Both the position numbers and the translations under genes were made by a program. DNA of 56,860 bases from Bradyrhizobium sp. YR681 (lineage in GTDB: Bacteria > Pseudomonadota > Alphaproteobacteria > Rhizobiales > Xanthobacteraceae), in NCBI RefSeq assembly GCF_000282615.1, contig NZ_AKIY01000196.1, positions 1 through 56,860 of the forward strand, given 5' to 3'. Below, piece by piece: positions 37,773 to 47,816 of this stretch. The notes below the pieces were generated by a model, which was not told the DNA's origin, searched no databases, and saw only the letters and a program-made list of their open reading frames with translations. Position 1 is the stretch's first letter. Each line of letters begins with the position of its first letter.

Positions 37773-39164
37773 TTACGCCGACCGCCGCACCGCGTTGTCC
37801 ACCAGCGTCTTGCCGAGCGACCAGATCGCGCCGGGGACCTTGTGGCTGCCGGCGATGACGTCGTCGAACGCCTTCTCGATCCAGGTGCAGTCCTCTTCCG
37901 TGATCGTGAGCGGCGGCAGCAGCTTGATGGTGTGGCTGCCGTGGCCGGCCACCTGCGTGAGGATCTTGTGATCCTTGAACAGCGGCACGGTGATGAGCTG
38001 GCAGAACAGGCCCTTGTTGGCGGTCTCGAGCACGTTCCAGGAGGCGCGCAGACGCAGCGATTTCGGCGGACCGAACTCCACGCCGATCATCAGGCCCTTG
38101 CCGCGCACTTCCTTCATCAGCTCGTAGCCGGGCACCATGCGCGTCAGCGCCAGGCGCAACTCGGCGCCGCGCTTGGCGGCGGACTCGATCAGCTTCTCGG
38201 ACTCCATGACATCGAGCGTGGCGATGCCCGCGGCCATCGCCAGGTCATTCTTGGAGAAGGTGGAGCCGTGCACCACGGCGCGGTCCATCTGGTTGAAGAT
38301 CTTGTCGAAGATGGCCTTGCGCGTCAGCACGGCGCCGACAGGCACATGGCCGCCCGACAGCGACTTCGACAGCAGCACCATGTCGGGCTCGACATTCCAG
38401 TGCTCGACCGCGAGGAAACGGCCGGTGCGGCCCATCCCGGTCTGGATCTCGTCGGCAACGAACAGCGTGCCGTATTTCTTGCAGAGTGCCGCCGCACCCG
38501 GCAGGAACTCGTCGGTGGGCATGTTGACGCCCTTGCCCTGGATCGGCTCGACGACGAAGGCCGCGACCTCGCGCGAGGCCAGCGCCTTTTCCAGCGCAGC
38601 CAGATCGTTGAACGGGATCGAGGTGCAGCCGGGCAGCAGCGGCTCGAAACCGGTGCGGAAGTTCGAATCGCCCGTCAGCGACAGCGCGCCATAGGTCAGG
38701 CCGTGATAGCCGTGGGCGCAATAGACGATGCCGGGGCGCCCCGTCGCGCCGCGCGCGAACTTGATCGCCGCCTCGACGCATTCGGCGCCGGAATTGGCGA
38801 AAAACGCCTTGTCGAGATAGGGGACGTATTTCAGCAGCCGCTCGGCGAGCACGCCGGCGAGCGTCGAGACGTCGAACTGGACGAGGTTGGGCAAATCGGC
38901 ATCGAGCACGCTCTTGAGCGCCTCGCGCATGACCGGATGATTGCGCCCGATCGCAAACACGCCAAAGCCGGACAACAGGTCCAGATACTTCGCCCCGTCG
39001 CGGTCGTAGAGGTACTGCCCCTGCCCCTTCTGGAAGCCGACATCGTAGCCGATGGTCTTGAGGACCCGAACGAACTGCTCGTTCAGATGCCGATTATGCA
39101 GGGCACTGCGCTGGGCCTGACGGTCCGCGAACAGTTGAGACATGTCTGGATTTGGGCTGTGCAT
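37773..39164 (-). CDS. hpnO: Hopanoid aminotransferase HpnO
   Basis: A 463-residue class-III PLP aminotransferase, matching HpnO, which forms the terminal amine of aminobacteriohopanetriol. Family marks are FANSGAECVEAAIKFAR, VVEPIQGKGVN, VADEIQTGMGRTGRF and the PLP-lysine segment LLSKSLSGGHVPVGAV. The ATG at 39164 is used; an ATG seven codons later is possible. The product specificity is inferred from its place beside hpnN, ispH and hpnH, since sequence alone would also allow ornithine- or putrescine-type activity. It is divergent from the DUF2147 gene. Confidence 0.83.
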   Translation of the reverse strand: MHSPNPDMSQLFADRQAQRSALHNRHLNEQFVRVLKTIGYDVGFQKGQGQYLYDRDGAKYLDLLSGFGVFAIGRNHPVMREALKSVLDADLPNLVQFDVSTLAGVLAERLLKYVPYLDKAFFANSGAECVEAAIKFARGATGRPGIVYCAHGYHGLTYGALSLTGDSNFRTGFEPLLPGCTSIPFNDLAALEKALASREVAAFVVEPIQGKGVNMPTDEFLPGAAALCKKYGTLFVADEIQTGMGRTGRFLAVEHWNVEPDMVLLSKSLSGGHVPVGAVLTRKAIFDKIFNQMDRAVVHGSTFSKNDLAMAAGIATLDVMESEKLIESAAKRGAELRLALTRMVPGYELMKEVRGKGLMIGVEFGPPKSLRLRASWNVLETANKGLFCQLITVPLFKDHKILTQVAGHGSHTIKLLPPLTITEEDCTWIEKAFDDVIAGSHKVPGAIWSLGKTLVDNAVRRSA

Positions 39165-39199
39165 CCGCTACATACTTCGGTTGAGGGCCGTCTCGTCAA

Positions 39200-39228
39200 C
39201 TGAAAACGGACCGTTCCTGAAAACGGTC
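39200..39228. promoter_or_regulatory. Direct and inverted repeats in the hpnO/DUF2147 divergent gap
   Basis: CTGAAAACGG occurs twice, 18 bases apart (39200-39209 and 39218-39227). AACGG-A-CCGTT and GACCGTT/AACGGTC are inverted repeats in the same stretch. In a short divergent promoter region this could be a regulator binding site. No regulator is named. Confidence 0.35.
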
Positions 39229-39305
39229 TGTGCGGCCTTTTGCCCTTTTTCGGACCATCTTCGCAAGCACAGCTTTAAACCATGTTGCACTGCCAAGGAA
39301 CACTC

Positions 39306-39950
39306 ATGCGTTTAGCCCTTTACACCGGTATACTACTGGCCGGCGGTTACACCGGCCTGACTTCAGCGCTCGCCGCCGATCCCACCGGCGACTGGCGGGT
39401 CGCCGACGGCGTCGCCAACATCCGTGTCGCCCAATGCAATGGCAGCATGTGGGGCGCCGTTTCCTGGGAAAAACAGCCCGGCGGCCGCGACGAGAACAAT
39501 CCTGATGTCTCGAAACAGAACAGGCCGACGCTGGGCATGGCGACCCTGCTCGACATGAAGAAAAAGCCCGGCGCCGATCAGTGGGAAGGACAGGTCTACA
39601 ACGCCAAGGACGGCCAGCTCTACAGCGCGACGATCACGCCTGCCGGCACCGACCAGCTGGAGATCAAGGGCTGCGTGATGGGCTTCCTTTGTGGCGGCGA
39701 AACCTGGACCCGCGTTGGCCCGCCGATCCCCTTGAGCACCGCCAATGCGGTGGCCAAGGGCGCAGCGAAGCCTGCCGGCGCGGCGCCGAAGGCCCAGGGA
39801 GCAGCCCAAGCCACGACAGGTGCCACGCCCCCTGCGCCCGCAGCAGCGGCCCCAAAGGCCACCGCCGCCGCCAAGCCCGGTCAGAAGGGTGCCGCCGACC
39901 CGGTCGGCGACATCTGCCTACTCCCTGAGATTGCGGGGTTTGCCCATTAG
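39306..39950 (+). CDS. DUF2147 exported protein in the hopanoid cluster
   Basis: A 214-residue secreted protein. The signal peptide MRLALYTGILLAGGYTGLT ends near LAADPTG. A DUF2147 core follows (GDWRVADGVANIRV through GGETWTRV, about 28-140), a lipocalin-like small beta-barrel family of unknown function. An Ala/Pro-rich tail (about 145-200) follows. The last 33 bases overlap the convergent hpnN gene. Its place between hpnO and hpnN suggests a role in envelope or hopanoid handling, but this is inference. The ATG at 39306 is preferred to 39282 because it starts the signal peptide. Confidence 0.75.
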   Translation: MRLALYTGILLAGGYTGLTSALAADPTGDWRVADGVANIRVAQCNGSMWGAVSWEKQPGGRDENNPDVSKQNRPTLGMATLLDMKKKPGADQWEGQVYNAKDGQLYSATITPAGTDQLEIKGCVMGFLCGGETWTRVGPPIPLSTANAVAKGAAKPAGAAPKAQGAAQATTGATPPAPAAAAPKATAAAKPGQKGAADPVGDICLLPEIAGFAH

Positions 39951-42506
39951 GGCCGGCTGGAACAGCAGCACTGCGGCAAGCGTCGTCACCAGCGAGAGTG
40001 CGAGCAGCTTGCCCATGCTGGACGTGCCGGGATGGCTCGACAGCCACAGGCTGCCGAACGCGGTCGCCGTCGTCAGCGCGCTGAAAAAGATCGCGCGTGT
40101 CAGGCTGGTCTGGAGCAGGTTCGTCCTGCCCGAGCGCCAGGCCACGACATAATAGATCTTGAAGGCGACGCCGACGCCGAGCAGCAGCGGGAATGCGACG
40201 ATGTTGGCGAAGTTGAGCGGCAGGCCGATCAGCACGCAGATCTCAAGCGTCACCGCGCCGGCCACCAGCAGCGGCACCAGCGTCATCAGCACGTCGACGA
40301 ACCGCCGCAGCGTGATCCACAGCAGCAGGCCGATCACCAGTAGCGCGTAAATGCCGGCGTGAATGAACGCCTTCACCACGGTATCGCCGGATTTCAGGAT
40401 CGAGACCGGGCCGCCGATCGCGGTCGGCTCGGCAACGAGCACCGCCGCCGCAAATTTGCGCAGCGTGTCGTTGTCGTTGGGATCGCCCTTGGGCAGGGCC
40501 TCGACGCGGATGATGCCGTCCTTGCTCTTCCAGGCGCTGACGAGATCCGATGGCAGCGAGTTCAGGGTAACCGGGCCGGCCTGCATCGCGTTCCTGAGCT
40601 GGTCGAACACGATCTTCATCGGCGCGACGAACACGTCCTGCGCCTTGTTGCGCGTGGCCTCGTCGCCATTGGCGAGCTTCTCGAGCGCGTCCGCAAGCCG
40701 GCGCGAGGCGACCGCGCCCGGGCCCTTCGCATCAGCCGCGGTTCGCCGCAGATTGTCGACGGAGGATTTCAGCGAATCGACGTTTTCCTTGTCCGAGGGG
40801 GCGGCGTCGATCTGGTCAGGATTGAGCGCAGGGTTCAGCACCTTGGCGCCCTGCGCCAGCAGCTTCAGCTTCGGCTGCTGGTCCTGCGGCACGAAGCTGT
40901 CGAGCGACATCACCCGGAGCACCTCCGGCACCTTCTCGAGCTTCGCCTCGACCTGCCTTGCCTGCTCTTCCGAACTGGTCATCACATTGATGGCATTGGC
41001 GCCGGTGTTCGGATCCTTGCGCAGATCGAGGAAGGTCGCGATCGATTCGGCGTTCGGGTTGCGCAGGTTCATCGGGTTGAAGTCGAACTTCAGGAAGTAG
41101 AGCAGCGGCAGGCCGGCGACTGCCAGCAGCAGCGTGCCGCCCACGACCAGAACACGGTGCTTCTCCAGGAAGTGATCGAGCGGCGCCAGGAAGGCATATC
41201 CGACCGGCTCCTGCTCACCGGGCGGGTTCAACAGCTTCAGCATTGCGGGCAGCACGGTGATGCTGGAGAGGAACGCCACCAGCATGCCGACGCCTGCGAT
41301 CTGGCCGAGCTCGGAGATGCCCTTGTAGTCGGTCGGCAGGAAACAGAGGAAGCCAGCCGCGGTCGCCATGGCCGCCAGCGACAGCGGCACCGCGGAGCGC
41401 TTGGCCGCCAGCACCAGCGCGCCCGGCAGGTCGTTGTGCTTGTAACGCTCGGAGCGGTAGCGGACGCTGTACTGGATGCCGAAATCGACGCCCAGCCCGA
41501 CAAACAGCACGGCGAACGCGATCGACAGCAGATTGAACGAGCCGACCATCATCAGGCCGGCAGCGGTCGTCAGCGCAAGGCCGACGAAGAGATTGACGAA
41601 TACCGCGAAAATGATCTTCGACGAATGCAGCGCCATCCACAGGATCAGCAGCACGACGAGAACGGTGCCCACGCCGTTGACGACGGCGCCTTCCTGCACG
41701 GTGGCGTATTCCTCGTTGGCGATCGGGACCGGACCTGTCAGTCGCACCCGTGCCTGGTATTTGGTCGCGAAATCCAGATCGACCGCGGCCTTGCGGATCG
41801 CATCGGTGGCGCCCTTGCCGGGCTCCAGCGCGTTGTAGTCGAGGATCGGCTTGAATTCGATGAAGGCGCGCTTGTCCGAGTCAGACAGCGGCTCGTCGCT
41901 GACGAGTTCGCGCCAGGAGAAGCTCGCATTGCCCTTGTTGAGCACGGTCTCGACCGTCTGTGCGATCTGGTTGAAGGGCCGCGCGGTGTTGTCGAGCTTG
42001 ACCTGGCCACGCTTGACGCCGGCAAGTCCCGTCTCGAGAGCGCCAGTGAGGCCGCGGATCGAGGGATCGCCCGCCATGATCTCGATCAGGGGTGCTGCGG
42101 ATTCGAACTGGCTGGTGATCTTGCCGACCTCCTCGGTCGGCAGGAACAGCAAGCCGTTCTTCTCGAAGAATTCACCGGTGCCGAGCTGCTGCATCGACTG
42201 GAATTCGGTCTTGTTGTCCTTCAGCTTGGCGAAGAGCGCATCCGCTGCCGCGGTTGCCATCTCCGGCGTCCGGGCCTCGACGACCGCGAGAATCGTCGCG
42301 TCGCGGTCGAAGGCACGGTCGAACTGCTGGTCGCGCTGGCGCCAGTCCAGATTCTGGGCAATCAGCGAATTGATGTCGGTGTTGATGGCGAAATGCTGGG
42401 CCGTGTAATAGCCGGCCCCCACCGAAAGCAGGAGCCCGAGAACGACGACGAGGGAGGCAAACCGGGTGCAGGCCCTGACGATGGCAACGACGACGCTTTG
42501 CAGCAC
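39918..42506 (-). CDS. hpnN: Hopanoid transporter HpnN (RND/MMPL type)
   Basis: An 862-residue RND-superfamily permease of the HpnN type, needed in related bacteria to place hopanoids in the outer membrane. It has an N-terminal anchor, two large periplasmic domains, and two blocks of about five helices. Typical parts are GVDFGIQYSVRYRSERYKHN in the first block and LLLGVGVAFKIYYVVAWRSG in the second. The start is a GTG at 42506, directly before the hydrophobic anchor. It is divergent from ispH and overlaps the end of the DUF2147 gene. Confidence 0.88.
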   Translation of the reverse strand: MLQSVVVAIVRACTRFASLVVVLGLLLSVGAGYYTAQHFAINTDINSLIAQNLDWRQRDQQFDRAFDRDATILAVVEARTPEMATAAADALFAKLKDNKTEFQSMQQLGTGEFFEKNGLLFLPTEEVGKITSQFESAAPLIEIMAGDPSIRGLTGALETGLAGVKRGQVKLDNTARPFNQIAQTVETVLNKGNASFSWRELVSDEPLSDSDKRAFIEFKPILDYNALEPGKGATDAIRKAAVDLDFATKYQARVRLTGPVPIANEEYATVQEGAVVNGVGTVLVVLLILWMALHSSKIIFAVFVNLFVGLALTTAAGLMMVGSFNLLSIAFAVLFVGLGVDFGIQYSVRYRSERYKHNDLPGALVLAAKRSAVPLSLAAMATAAGFLCFLPTDYKGISELGQIAGVGMLVAFLSSITVLPAMLKLLNPPGEQEPVGYAFLAPLDHFLEKHRVLVVGGTLLLAVAGLPLLYFLKFDFNPMNLRNPNAESIATFLDLRKDPNTGANAINVMTSSEEQARQVEAKLEKVPEVLRVMSLDSFVPQDQQPKLKLLAQGAKVLNPALNPDQIDAAPSDKENVDSLKSSVDNLRRTAADAKGPGAVASRRLADALEKLANGDEATRNKAQDVFVAPMKIVFDQLRNAMQAGPVTLNSLPSDLVSAWKSKDGIIRVEALPKGDPNDNDTLRKFAAAVLVAEPTAIGGPVSILKSGDTVVKAFIHAGIYALLVIGLLLWITLRRFVDVLMTLVPLLVAGAVTLEICVLIGLPLNFANIVAFPLLLGVGVAFKIYYVVAWRSGRTNLLQTSLTRAIFFSALTTATAFGSLWLSSHPGTSSMGKLLALSLVTTLAAVLLFQPALMGKPRNLRE

Positions 42507-42972
42507 TTCTTTTCTTTCTGCGGTTAACAGCTTGCCGGAAACGCCCGCTGTTTATCGGAGTTCCCGGGCGAAACCTATTGCTGTTTTGAGTGGCACTCGC
42601 CGGAACAAGGTTCGAGGTAAACGGCGGGACGCCATGAAAAAATCATTGCGGGGCGGTCGGTATAGACGGGGAGATGAGGCGGGAAAGTGACGAAGGGGTG
42701 AGCACAAATGTCGCCATTTCGCCCACGGCAATGACTATACTATGATACCGCGCGCTCCGCTGGCAGGGAACGAGAGCTGATCCGACCTTTCCTTTTTGCC
42801 GATTTTTTGACACAAAGTATTGCGCCTCCATGCGCCGGAGCCCCAACGGGGGTGGGCGGGTACCGCGTGCGCGCGTGGCCAATGGTGCGGTTATTGCAGA
42901 TCGTTGGTCAGTATCGGGGTGCCGCCGGGACCTGGGAAGCGGGATTGGTGCAACTTGCGTGATGGGCGTCCA
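42507..42972. other. 466-base divergent intergenic region hpnN/ispH
   Basis: No gene is supported here. It must hold the promoters of hpnN (minus) and of ispH (plus). TTGACA at 42807-42812 is a good -35 for ispH, but the -10 seventeen bases on (ATGCGC) is poor. No tRNA or clear hairpin was seen. Confidence 0.6.
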
Positions 42973-43902
42973 ATGGAAGTTTATCTAGCGCAGCCGCGCG
43001 GCTTTTGCGCGGGCGTGGTGCGTGCGATCGAGATCGTGGAACGGGCGCTGCAGAAATACGGCCCGCCCGTCTACGTGCGCCATGAGATCGTGCACAACAA
43101 ATACGTGGTCGAGAGCCTGAAGAACAAGGGCGCGATCTTCGTCGAGGAGCTCTCCGAGGTTCCGCCGAAGGCCGTGACCGTGTTCAGCGCCCATGGCGTC
43201 GCCCGCAGCGTCGAGGAAGAGGCCGCCGCACGCGACCTGCCGGTGCTCAATGCCACCTGCCCGCTGGTCACGAAAGTTCACAATCAGGGGAAACGCTACA
43301 TCACCAAGGGCCGTACCCTGATCCTGATCGGCCATGCCGGCCACCCCGAGGTCGAGGGGACGATGGGCCAGGTTCCAGGGCCTGTCCTGCTGGTCCAGAG
43401 CGTTGAAGAGGCTAACGCACTGACGCTGCCGGCGGATACGCCAGTGGCCTACATCACCCAGACCACCCTGTCGGTCGACGACACCAGGGACATCATTTCG
43501 GCCCTCCAGGCCCGCTTTACAGATATTCAAGGCCCGGATATCCGGGATATCTGCTATGCGACACAGAACCGCCAATCTGCGGTAAGGGACTTGAGCAAGC
43601 TGGTCGACGTGATCTTGGTGGTGGGCGCTGCCAATAGCTCGAATTCGAACCGGCTCCGCGAAATCGGCACTGAGGCCGGCGTCGCGAGTTATTTGATTGC
43701 CGACGGCAGCAAGCTCAATCCGGAGTGGTTGAAAGATGCCAGGACTGTCGGCATCACGGCCGGCGCTTCGGCGCCCGAGGTGCTCGTGGATGACGTGATC
43801 GAAGCGATGCGGCGGATGATCGGACCGGTCAAGGTCCAGGTGCTGCCGGGCCGCGAGGAAAACATCGAATTCAGGCTTCCGGCCCAATTGGCCGCGAGCT
43901 GA
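42973..43902 (+). CDS. ispH: 4-hydroxy-3-methylbut-2-enyl diphosphate reductase IspH
   Basis: The last enzyme of the MEP pathway (309 residues), a 4Fe-4S protein making IPP and DMAPP. The three cluster cysteines are in [24 protein letters not shown] and [12 protein letters not shown]. Substrate-pocket motifs GHPEVEG and NSSNSNRL are present. The ATG at 42973 ([12 protein letters not shown]) is the family start. In the hopanoid locus it would supply the isoprene units for squalene. HpnH follows by 36 bases on the same strand, so the two are likely co-transcribed. Confidence 0.95.
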   Translation: MEVYLAQPRGFCAGVVRAIEIVERALQKYGPPVYVRHEIVHNKYVVESLKNKGAIFVEELSEVPPKAVTVFSAHGVARSVEEEAAARDLPVLNATCPLVTKVHNQGKRYITKGRTLILIGHAGHPEVEGTMGQVPGPVLLVQSVEEANALTLPADTPVAYITQTTLSVDDTRDIISALQARFTDIQGPDIRDICYATQNRQSAVRDLSKLVDVILVVGAANSSNSNRLREIGTEAGVASYLIADGSKLNPEWLKDARTVGITAGASAPEVLVDDVIEAMRRMIGPVKVQVLPGREENIEFRLPAQLAAS

Positions 43903-43938
43903 CCCACCCGAATTCCAAGCCCAGAAAGAAACTTTGTA

Positions 43939-45099
<1,161 letters not shown>

Positions 45100-45123
45100 A
45101 GCGCGCGCAGCATCGATAACAAC

Positions 45124-45158
45124 AAAAGGCCCGATCGCCGATGGCGATCGGGCCTTTT
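45124..45158. terminator. Terminator after hpnH
   Basis: Perfect 16-base arms AAAAGGCCCGATCGCC and GGCGATCGGGCCTTTT around GAT. The T-run on both strands makes it a bidirectional Rho-independent terminator. It is the left border of the phosphonate operon. Confidence 0.92.
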
Positions 45159-45162
45159 CGTT

Positions 45163-45534
45163 ATTCGGCGCGAGCGCGGCAGAGCGATCGCAGAGCGCAT
45201 GCTCGCGAAAGATGGCTCCCGCAAAAAAACGAAAAACAACCCCATGCAAAGTAGAAGCGCCCCGGCCCGAACGGAGCCATGTCCGTTCGTCTAAACCACG
45301 ACGACCGCAACACAATCAGCGGCAAACGCGCATCATTGCTCACGCCAAACGAAGTCGCTGAAGAAGGCTCAGAGCAGACGCTTGCATAGGACTGCACTCA
45401 AGATGTGCAGAGACGCCGCGATCGAGGCGGGCCGTGCACAAAATCCGACATGTACGTCACGGAAATGTCATCTAACAATATCGGTTCCCCGCCCGGACGG
45501 TGCCAGCCCGCGGCCAACATCGATGGAGCCCGAC
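45163..45534. other. 372-base leader region of the phosphonate operon
   Basis: No gene is supported. It is less GC-rich than its neighbours and contains a run of A (AAAAAAACGAAAAAC) and the Pho-box candidate described below. No transposon remnant or direct repeat with the right border could be seen by eye. Confidence 0.55.
45454..45471 (+). promoter_or_regulatory. Candidate Pho box before phnS
   Basis: ACGTCAC, GGAA, ATGTCAT gives two 7-base units 11 bases apart, as in PhoB sites (CTGTCAT-N4-CTGTCAT). The second unit matches six of seven positions, the first four. It lies 63 bases before the start at 45535. No GntR- or LysR-type phosphonate regulator gene accompanies the operon, which fits direct PhoB control. 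Confidence 0.5.
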
Positions 45535-46572
45535 ATGAACCTGTGCACGACAAGCGATCTGCGATGCGCTGTTGTGTCGATCGCCGCCGCCATGTTCTGC
45601 CTCAGCACTGCAGCTCGCGCGGCGGATCTCACCGTTTACACGGCTTTGGAGGCCGACCAGATCAAGCCTTACAAGGCCGCGTTCGAGAAGGCCAATCCGG
45701 GCATCAACATCCTCTGGGTCCGCGACTCCACCGGTATCATCACCGCCAAACTTCTTGCGGAGAAGGCAAACCCCAAGGCCGATGTGGTCATGGGTCTTGC
45801 CGCAACCTCGCTGATGCTGCTGCAGAAGGAAGGCATGCTGATGCCTTACGCGCCCGCGGGTCTCGACAAGGTCGACGCCAAGATGCGCGATCCCGCGGCC
45901 TCGCCGCAATGGGTGGGCATGGACGTCTGGGCATCGGCGTTTTGCGTCAACACCGTGGAATCCAGCAAGAAGAACCTGCCGGAGCCCGCCTCCTGGGCCG
46001 ATCTGACCAAGCCGGTCTATCAGGGACAAATCGCCATGCCGAACCCCGCTTCGTCGGGGACCGGGTTTCTGATGGTCTCCGCCTGGCTGCAGATGTTCGG
46101 CTGGGACGGGGGCTGGAAGTACATGGACGAGCTTCACAAGAACATCGCGGCCTACACGCATTCCGGCTCCAAGCCGTGCCGACAGGCGGCCGCCGGCGAG
46201 TACACGATCGGCCTCTCGTTCGAGTATCGCGCCAACAAGACCAAGAAGGGTGGAGCGCCGATCAGCATTGTCCTGCCCAAGGAAGGCCTCGGCTGGGACA
46301 TGGAAGCGATCGGGATCATGAAGACCGCCAAAGAATCCGAGGCCGCGAAGAAGCTCGCCGACTGGGCCGCGACGCCGGAGGCCAACAAGCTCTACGCCGA
46401 GAACTTCGCCATCGTCGCACTGCCCGGCATCGCGAGCTCCATGGAGTTCATCCAGGGTGACATCGACAAAATGCTGATCAAGAACGACTTTGCCTGGGCC
46501 GCGGAGAACCGCGACAAGATCCTGGCGGAGTGGAGCAAGCGCTACGACGGCAAGTCCGAGCCCAAGAACTGA
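45535..46572 (+). CDS. phnS: 2-Aminoethylphosphonate ABC transporter, binding protein (PhnS-like)
   Basis: A 345-residue periplasmic binding protein of the iron/AEP (extracellular solute-binding 1-like) group. The start at 45535 (MNLCTTSD) follows GGAG at a good distance. A signal peptide (VVSIAAAMFCLSTAARA) precedes LTVYTALEADQIKPYKAAFE, the typical opening of AEP/Fe(III) binding proteins. The AEP assignment comes from the operon, which also carries phosphonoacetaldehyde hydrolase; the family alone cannot exclude ferric iron. Confidence 0.82.
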   Translation: MNLCTTSDLRCAVVSIAAAMFCLSTAARAADLTVYTALEADQIKPYKAAFEKANPGINILWVRDSTGIITAKLLAEKANPKADVVMGLAATSLMLLQKEGMLMPYAPAGLDKVDAKMRDPAASPQWVGMDVWASAFCVNTVESSKKNLPEPASWADLTKPVYQGQIAMPNPASSGTGFLMVSAWLQMFGWDGGWKYMDELHKNIAAYTHSGSKPCRQAAAGEYTIGLSFEYRANKTKKGGAPISIVLPKEGLGWDMEAIGIMKTAKESEAAKKLADWAATPEANKLYAENFAIVALPGIASSMEFIQGDIDKMLIKNDFAWAAENRDKILAEWSKRYDGKSEPKN

Positions 46573-46630
46573 GGAACTGCGCTGAAGAACTGCACTGAAG
46601 AACCTGAACTGAAAGACTCGAACTGAGGAT
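46568..46630. repeat. Short imperfect direct repeats between phnS and phnT
   Basis: ACTGAAGAAC/AACTGAGGAAC-like units recur about five times with periods of about 12-15 bases, followed by a GGATCCTGCCGGGGATCC inverted repeat. It may be a slippage-prone leader or an mRNA-stability element. It holds no coding capacity I can support. Confidence 0.4.
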
Positions 46631-46652
46631 CCTGCCGGGGATCCTGGGAGCG

Positions 46653-47801
46653 ATGAAGCTGGCGATGCATGGGCGCCGGTCAATGCGGGACAGTACAATG
46701 GACAGCATGCCGACGACAGAGCCCTATCTGCGCATCCGCAACCTCTCGAAAAAGTTCGGTGCATTCACTGCGCTCAACACTGTCGATCTCGACATCATGC
46801 CGGGGGAGTTCGTCTCGTTCCTCGGGCCATCCGGCTGCGGCAAGACCACGCTGCTCCGCGCCATCTCTGGCCTCGACGTGCAAACCACCGGAACGATCCA
46901 TCAGGGCGGTCGGAATATCTCGACCTTGCCGGTCGCCCAGCGCGACTTCGGCATCGTGTTCCAGTCCTACGCGCTATTCCCGAACCTGACGATCAAAGAC
47001 AATGTGGCCTACGGCCTGGTGTCGGCCGGCACGCCCCGCACCGAGGTCGACAAACGGGTCAAGGAGCTTCTCGAACTTGTCGGCCTGCCCGAGCAAGCCG
47101 GCAAATATCCGGCACAGCTCTCGGGCGGGCAGCAGCAGCGCGTCGCGCTCGCCCGCGCGCTGGCGCTATCGCCCGGCCTTCTGCTGCTGGACGAACCGCT
47201 ATCCGCTCTCGACGCGCGTGTCCGGGCGCGTCTGCGCGGCGAGATCCGCGACCTGCAGCAACGTCTCAAGCTGACCACGATCATGGTGACCCACGATCAG
47301 GAGGAGGCGCTCACCATGTCCGACCGGATCGTGGTGATGAGCAATGGCAGGATCGAGCAGGTCGGCACGCCCGACGAGATCTACGGCCGCCCCGCGACGG
47401 CTTTCGTCGCCGACTTTGTCGGCAAGATGAACTTTCTGGAGGGGCGCCTCGTCACCAGCAAGCGCGCCAATGTCAGGGGTGCCGTGCTCGACTTCGGCGA
47501 GGAGGTGCAACTCGGCGAAGGCGCGGCCGTCACGGTCTGCCTTCGGCCGGAGGACGTGGTGGTGCGCGACATCGGCGAGCATTCGGACAATCGCCTGTCC
47601 GTCCAGGTGGGCGTCATGGAATTCATCGGCAATCATTTCGCAACGACCCTGCATGCGAGCGGCACGAGCCTGAACTTCTCGGCCGACTTTTCGATCAACG
47701 CCGTGCGCGACCTCGGCATTTCCTCCGGCGCGACCATCGAGGTCGTGCTGCCCCCGAAGCGGTTGCGCGTATTTGCCCAGCCGCGCTCCGCGACTGCCTG
47801 A
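46653..47801 (+). CDS. phnT: 2-Aminoethylphosphonate ABC transporter, ATPase (PhnT-like)
   Basis: A 382-residue ABC ATPase. Walker A is GPSGCGKTT, the signature LSGGQQQR, Walker B LLLLDEPLSALD, and the switch His in VTHDQEEAL. A TOBE-like C-terminal domain follows. The ATG at 46653 has a GGGAG site; the ATG at 46698 (MDSMPTTE) has a poorer site but fits the family start better, so the first fifteen codons are uncertain. The permease gene follows after 15 bases. Confidence 0.87.
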   Translation: MKLAMHGRRSMRDSTMDSMPTTEPYLRIRNLSKKFGAFTALNTVDLDIMPGEFVSFLGPSGCGKTTLLRAISGLDVQTTGTIHQGGRNISTLPVAQRDFGIVFQSYALFPNLTIKDNVAYGLVSAGTPRTEVDKRVKELLELVGLPEQAGKYPAQLSGGQQQRVALARALALSPGLLLLDEPLSALDARVRARLRGEIRDLQQRLKLTTIMVTHDQEEALTMSDRIVVMSNGRIEQVGTPDEIYGRPATAFVADFVGKMNFLEGRLVTSKRANVRGAVLDFGEEVQLGEGAAVTVCLRPEDVVVRDIGEHSDNRLSVQVGVMEFIGNHFATTLHASGTSLNFSADFSINAVRDLGISSGATIEVVLPPKRLRVFAQPRSATA

Positions 47802-47816
47802 CACGGGAAACCAGCG

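Noticed and set aside
45163..45534. A transposon end or att site at the left border of the phosphonate operon
   Set aside because: No integrase, no tRNA gene and no direct repeat with the right border could be found by eye.
46568..46630. A minisatellite or small peptide gene between phnS and phnT
   Set aside because: Repeats are short and imperfect, and no start with a ribosome site gives a sensible peptide.
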